Below, piece after piece: positions 29,820-33,761 of a stretch of 33,761 bases of DNA. This stretch comes from Streptomyces hayashii. Its GTDB lineage: Bacteria; Actinomycetota; Actinomycetes; Streptomycetales; Streptomycetaceae. The notes under the pieces are model-generated. The model worked only from the letters and a program-made list of their open reading frames with translations, was not told the origin of the DNA and searched no databases. The translations under genes were made by a program, and so were the position numbers. The first letter of the stretch is position 1. The number at the start of each line of letters is the position of its first letter. The stretch lies in assembly GCF_024539815.1 (NCBI RefSeq), contig NZ_JAHHIU010000150.1, positions 1 to 33,761 on the forward strand, in the 5' to 3' direction.

Positions 29820-31538
29820 TCAACCCGTGAACCTCACGTCGGTGATGCCCTGCTTGTAGCCGGCGTCGCTGTACTGGTCGCCGGCAGCGTACGGCAGGGC
29901 CGTGAGCCACACGAGCACGTACCGTGTCTTGACCGGCTTGGACGCCTTCACGGTGGCAGTGGTTCCGGTCGTGGTGACTGTGCCGATCTTCTTCATCGAC
30001 TTCAGGGCGCTCGGCGACGGATTCAGGGAGTCCGCGGCGTACAGGTTCACGGTCGTGTGGTCGCTGCCGTAGTAGAGCCCTATGGCGGCCTTCGAGATCT
30101 CCTGCGCCGAGCCTAGGTCGTAGACGATGCCCACGCCCGGCTTGTAGGGCGCGAGACTCGGGCCGTCGATGAAGCTTGACGTCCGCCAGTAGGTCGAGCT
30201 GTCGCGATCGTAGGTCTCACCCACGTCGCCGGGGTGCTGGGCGTCGCCGCTCACCACGTACTCGGCGGCGTCCTTGATCTTCAGCTGCTTGACCGGCTTG
30301 GGGGCGGCGTTGTTCTTGTCGCCCTCGTCCGTCGTCTGCGTCTGGTTCGTGTCGTCGGAGTTGGTCCGGTCCATGAGGGCGTCCGCGAGCTGCCAGCTGC
30401 CCAGACCGAGAGCGGCGATGAGGAGGGCGGAGACCGCCCACTTCAGGGCTTTTCCGGTACGGCTCTGCAGCGGGGGTGGCGGGGCCCCGACCTGCTGTGT
30501 GACACCCGGATGCGTCGCCGGCCGACCGTAGGTGCCCTGCTGGTACGTCGTGCGCTGGTACTCCGGCGGTGCGGTGAACGCGGGCTCCGGCGGTCGGATG
30601 CGCGGCATCTCACCGATCGCCTTCACCAGCTCTTCCGGCGTGGTGCAGGCGGCCTCGTGCCGGGAGGCGGTCGCGCCGTCGTTGACCAGCGCGCGCATGG
30701 ACAGCTCCGACAGCCCCCGGTGGACGCCTGCGCGCACCTGGTCGGGGGCGATCAGCCCGACGTCCTTCGGCAGCCCGGACAGGCCGTGCGCGTCGTTCTC
30801 GTACGGCCAGCGCTGGGTGAGCGCCGCGTACAGCAGCGCGCCGATCGCCTCGGTGTCGGTGCGCTGCGGTGCGTCGGTGGCGATGCCGCGCAGGGCGGCG
30901 TTCACGGCGAGGCCGCGGATGCGCCACTGGCCCGAGGAGGTGCGCAGCACTGCGTTGGGGTTGAGGCGCAGATGCGCCAGGCCCTCGCGATGGGCCGCAG
31001 CCATCGCGGAGGCGATCTGACTGACCATCTGATACGCGTCGTGCGGCTCCAGCGGGCCGGCCGCGAGGAGCGCTGTCAGTTCGGTGGCGTCGGGCAGCCA
31101 CTCGTGGACGACGTAGACGAGGTCGTTCTCCTCGACGGCGTCCAGCACCTGGACGAAGCGGGGATCGCCGAGCAGCGCCGAGGACCGCGCCGCGGCCAGC
31201 ACCGAACGGGCCCGGGCGTGGTCCGCGGGCAGGACATGGACCCCCACGGCACGACGGAGTTTCTCGTCGACGGCACGCCAACTGCTGAAACCGTCCAGAC
31301 GGGTGACGCACTCTTCGAGACGGTAGCGTCTGGCGAGCTTGTGGCCGCTGTGCAGTTCCGGCGGTGAGGCCTTCCCGGGACGCTCCGCCCCGCCACTCCC
31401 CTGTGCCTCGTCGCTGTCCGTGTCCTGCTCCCGGTTCTTGACCACCCCGTCGGCCGTGGACTGGTCCGCTTGTGCGGTCAGCGGTTCATCACCGCTGTTG
31501 TCTGCCACGTCGACGGCAGCTGTGCTCCGTTCCGCCAC
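29820..31538 (-). CDS. Transmembrane pseudokinase with extracellular beta domain (MurJ partner type)
   Basis: A 572-residue protein from the GTG at 31538 (VAERSTAAVDVAD), with AGGA six bases and GGGGAGG eleven bases upstream; a GTG at 31679 would add 47 residues but has a poor RBS. The kinase-like fold spans about 70-310 but lacks catalysis: HLRLNPNAV stands where HRDxKPxN should be, RIRGLAVN replaces DFG, and AVGVHVL lacks the ATP-anchoring lysine. A membrane helix (about 364-386, ALKWAVSALLIAALGLGSWQ) leads to an extracellular Thr/Asn linker and a beta-rich domain (about 425-572; YDRDSSTYWRTSSF, GIVYDLGSAQEISKAAIGLY) resembling discoidin or sugar-binding folds. In mycobacteria the equivalent is fused to MurJ (Rv3910) and recruits FhaA after PknB phosphorylation. 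It lies between murJ and sigM. Confidence 0.9.
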   Translation of the reverse strand: MAERSTAAVDVADNSGDEPLTAQADQSTADGVVKNREQDTDSDEAQGSGGAERPGKASPPELHSGHKLARRYRLEECVTRLDGFSSWRAVDEKLRRAVGVHVLPADHARARSVLAAARSSALLGDPRFVQVLDAVEENDLVYVVHEWLPDATELTALLAAGPLEPHDAYQMVSQIASAMAAAHREGLAHLRLNPNAVLRTSSGQWRIRGLAVNAALRGIATDAPQRTDTEAIGALLYAALTQRWPYENDAHGLSGLPKDVGLIAPDQVRAGVHRGLSELSMRALVNDGATASRHEAACTTPEELVKAIGEMPRIRPPEPAFTAPPEYQRTTYQQGTYGRPATHPGVTQQVGAPPPPLQSRTGKALKWAVSALLIAALGLGSWQLADALMDRTNSDDTNQTQTTDEGDKNNAAPKPVKQLKIKDAAEYVVSGDAQHPGDVGETYDRDSSTYWRTSSFIDGPSLAPYKPGVGIVYDLGSAQEISKAAIGLYYGSDHTTVNLYAADSLNPSPSALKSMKKIGTVTTTGTTATVKASKPVKTRYVLVWLTALPYAAGDQYSDAGYKQGITDVRFTG

Positions 31539-31731
31539 CGTCGTTCCTGCCTCCCCATTCAGTGCGCGCCGTGCGACTTCGTGCGCGCCGTCCGACGCCG
31601 AACCCAATTGTGCCCACAGTCCGCCGCTATGCACGACACACGGCGGCGAACGATGGTTGTGCGACTGCCCCTCGCTCACCTTCGTTCAACTGGCGGCGCT
31701 CCTTTCCCGGACCTGATCCGTCCGGCGGCCT

Positions 31732-33761
31732 CTAGCGCCCCAGACGGCCGCGGACCATGCCGACCAGCGAGTTGAGTTCCTCGATGCGCATTCTGCGGGC
31801 GGCGACGAAGAAGACGCCGAGCAGAAGCACGCCGCCGGCCAGCAGCGCGGCGAAGGATCCGAGAACGCCCTGGCCCAGGCTGTGGCCGATGCCGTAACAG
31901 GCGGCGCCGCTGATCAGCGCGGCGGGCACGGAGGCGATGCACAGACGGGCGTACGTCCGCAGGACGTGGGAGCCGTCGAGGTCGCCGTCGAGCCGCTTGC
32001 GCAGCCGGTTCCAGGCGACGCCGACGCCGATCGCGTACGCCAGGCCGTAGGAGGCCGCCATGCCGACCACGGCCCAGCGTGCGGGCAGGACGAAGTAGCA
32101 GACCGCCGAGGCGCTCGCGTTGACGGCGGCCACGATGACGGTGTTGTAGAAGGGGGTGCGGGTGTCTTCGTAGGCGTAGAAGGCGCGGAGGACGACGTAC
32201 TGCACGGAGTAGGGGATCAGGCCGAGGCCGAAGGCCATCAGCATGAAGCCCATGTTCGTGGCCTCGCTGGTGCCCGAGGAGCCGAAGATCAGCGTGCACA
32301 TCGGGATGCCGAGCGCGAGGAAGCCGAAGGCGATCGGCACGATCGCCACGGCCGTGGTGCGCAGGCCCTGCGAGATGTCGTCGCGGACCGCGCCGCCGTC
32401 GCCCTCGGCGGCGGAGCGCGAGATGCGGGGCAGCAGGGCGGCCATCAGGGAGACGGTGATGATGGCCTGCGGCAGGCCCCAGATCAGCTGGGCGTTGGCG
32501 TAGGCGGCGAAGCCCGTGCCGTCGACCGGCGAGTCCTTGCCCGCCGACGTGGACAGCTGGGTCACGACGAGCGCGCCGGCCTGGTTGGCCAGGACGAACA
32601 GGACGGTCCACTTGGCGAGGGTCGCCGCCTTGCCGAGGCCGTGGCCCCTCCAGTCGAAGCGCAGTCGCAGCCGGAACCCGGTCTCGCGCAGATAGGGGAT
32701 CATCGCGAGGGCCTGCACGACCAGACCGAGCAGGACGCCGATGCCGAGGAGCCGCTCGCCCTGTGGCGGGATGGTCGTGACCTTCATCCCGGAGTCGGCG
32801 GAGGTGCCGTAGACCCAGATGAACATGCCCAGCGTCACGATGATGACGATGTTGTTGAGGACGGGCGTCCACATCATCGCGCCGAACTTTCCGCGCGCGT
32901 TGAGGATCTGACCCATCACCACGTGGACGCCCATGAAGAAGATCGAGGGCAGGAAGTAGCGGACGAAGGTGATGCCGACCTCGTTGGCCGCCGGGTCGCT
33001 GGCGACAGAGTCGGACAGCAGGCGGATCAGGACGGGGGCGGCGGCGATCGCGGCGACCGTGAGCAGGCCGAGCGCCACCATGACCAGGGTGAGCAGACGG
33101 TTGGCGTAGGCCTCGCCGCCGTCCTCGTCCTCCTTCATGGCGCGCACGAGCTGCGGCACGAAGACGGAGTTGAGTCCGCCGCCGACGGTCAGGATGTAGA
33201 TCATCGTCGGCAGCTGGTAGGCGACCTGGAAGGTGTCGCCGAGCAGGCCGACGCCCAGCGCGGAGACGATCAGCGCGGAGCGGACGAAGCCGGTGAGGCG
33301 GGAGACCATCGTGCCCGCGGCCATGACGGCGCTGGACTTCAGCAGTCCGGACGCGCGACCGCCCTTCTTCGGGGCGGGGGCCGCGGCGGCCGGGGCCGGG
33401 GCCACGTCGGGTGTCGCGGTGAGGTTCATGGTCTGGTCGACCGCGGGCGTCGCGGCCACCGGTGCCTGGTACGCCTGCGATGCTCCCTGGCCCCCCGCCG
33501 GCTGGGCCGGACCGGGTACGGCCGGGGACTCCGCCGACGGACGGGAATCGCTCTGCTGCTGGTAGCCGCTCTGCTGGTCCCGGAAGAGGTGGGCGAAGGC
33601 GTCCGGCTGGTGCTGCTGCTCGCCGGAGTGCGTGACCAGGTCGTCCACGCCCACGAACTGGGTGGTGCGGGGGTCGTCGCCGTACGGGAGGTACTGCGTG
33701 GGGCCCTCCGGCTCGGGCGCCGGGGTCTGGGCCCACACATGGGGGTCAGGGGCGTACGGGG
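31732..33761 (-). CDS. murJ: Lipid II flippase MurJ (MviN), 5' end outside window
   Basis: The frame is open to the window edge: codons before the GTG at 33738 read PYAPDPH, in keeping with a longer Pro/Gln-rich N-terminus. I therefore call it partial, with at least 675 residues. About 130 disordered cytoplasmic residues (QQHQPDAF, QQSGYQQQS) precede the MOP-fold flippase beginning LLKSSAVMAAGTMVSRLTGFVRSALIVSAL. Many membrane helices follow, with the conserved motif FFMGVHVVMGQILNARGKFG and the late RAFYAYEDTRTPFYNTV. It moves lipid II across the membrane for peptidoglycan synthesis. It heads a likely operon with the pseudokinase, sigM and the anti-sigma factor. Confidence 0.95.
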   Translation of the reverse strand, partial: PYAPDPHVWAQTPAPEPEGPTQYLPYGDDPRTTQFVGVDDLVTHSGEQQHQPDAFAHLFRDQQSGYQQQSDSRPSAESPAVPGPAQPAGGQGASQAYQAPVAATPAVDQTMNLTATPDVAPAPAAAAPAPKKGGRASGLLKSSAVMAAGTMVSRLTGFVRSALIVSALGVGLLGDTFQVAYQLPTMIYILTVGGGLNSVFVPQLVRAMKEDEDGGEAYANRLLTLVMVALGLLTVAAIAAAPVLIRLLSDSVASDPAANEVGITFVRYFLPSIFFMGVHVVMGQILNARGKFGAMMWTPVLNNIVIIVTLGMFIWVYGTSADSGMKVTTIPPQGERLLGIGVLLGLVVQALAMIPYLRETGFRLRLRFDWRGHGLGKAATLAKWTVLFVLANQAGALVVTQLSTSAGKDSPVDGTGFAAYANAQLIWGLPQAIITVSLMAALLPRISRSAAEGDGGAVRDDISQGLRTTAVAIVPIAFGFLALGIPMCTLIFGSSGTSEATNMGFMLMAFGLGLIPYSVQYVVLRAFYAYEDTRTPFYNTVIVAAVNASASAVCYFVLPARWAVVGMAASYGLAYAIGVGVAWNRLRKRLDGDLDGSHVLRTYARLCIASVPAALISGAACYGIGHSLGQGVLGSFAALLAGGVLLLGVFFVAARRMRIEELNSLVGMVRGRLGR

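Noticed and set aside
31684..31701. Possible TTG-initiated 20-residue leader peptide after AAAGGAG, between murJ and the pseudokinase
   Set aside because: A short chance frame in GC-rich DNA; the RBS could be a remnant, and nothing else supports translation.
31676..33736. A 686-codon open frame on the minus strand in another frame of murJ
   Set aside because: An Arg/Pro/Gly-rich shadow; the overlapping frame encodes the recognisable MurJ flippase.

Overview
The window is a very GC-rich actinobacterial chromosome segment carrying the replication-origin neighbourhood of a Streptomyces or close relative. The evidence is the gene order gyrA-gyrB-dciA-recF-gnd-dnaN-[oriC]-dnaA-rpmH-rnpA-yidD-yidC-jag-rsmG-parA-parB, a dense DnaA-box cluster between dnaN and dnaA, a DnaA with a very long Pro/Gly/Gln-rich domain II, frequent GTG starts, and five perfect parS sites. 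It is a conserved core locus. I see no insertion sequence, prophage, CRISPR array or resistance island.

Left part (1-6.1 kb) is the lineage-specific edge: a membrane-tethered Ser/Thr kinase (+) whose 3' end overlaps a convergent exported membrane-anchored protein; a 42-residue DLW-39 family peptide; a small exported protein; an LAXTG sortase-substrate surface protein; an antibiotic-biosynthesis-monooxygenase-like protein; and tRNA-Ile(GAT).

The middle (6.1-19.1 kb) is replication and topology, all on the minus strand: DUF3566 membrane protein, gyrA, gyrB, dciA, recF, gnd, dnaN, oriC (about 16145-16717, with about 19 DnaA boxes at two or fewer mismatches) and dnaA. The dnaA promoter carries two DnaA boxes just upstream of its -35, which fits autoregulation.

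From 19.4 to 26.5 kb the plus strand carries rpmH (45 aa), rnpA, yidD, yidC, jag/khpB, rsmG, parA, parB and a GNAT acetyltransferase: ribosome and RNA processing, membrane protein insertion and chromosome segregation. parS sites lie upstream of parA, inside parA, inside parB, beside the GNAT/trxA terminator and inside the anti-sigma gene.

The right end (26.6-33.8 kb, minus strand) is an envelope and redox block: murJ (lipid II flippase, 5' end cut by the window), a separate transmembrane pseudokinase, an ECF sigma factor (sigM position), its zinc-finger anti-sigma factor, then trxB-trxA behind an exact SigR-type promoter (GGAAT-N18-GTT).

The most interesting signals are small-scale. The three parS sites inside or near the start of coding regions are all read as Val-Ser-Arg-Glu-Thr in disordered linkers. 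Consensus or near-consensus DnaA boxes lie outside oriC, upstream of parA, gnd and recF. Other points are a tandem-repeat tract between oriC and dnaA, the split pseudokinase/murJ pair, and several orphan operator-like palindromes. I do not see a wholly new multi-gene system.
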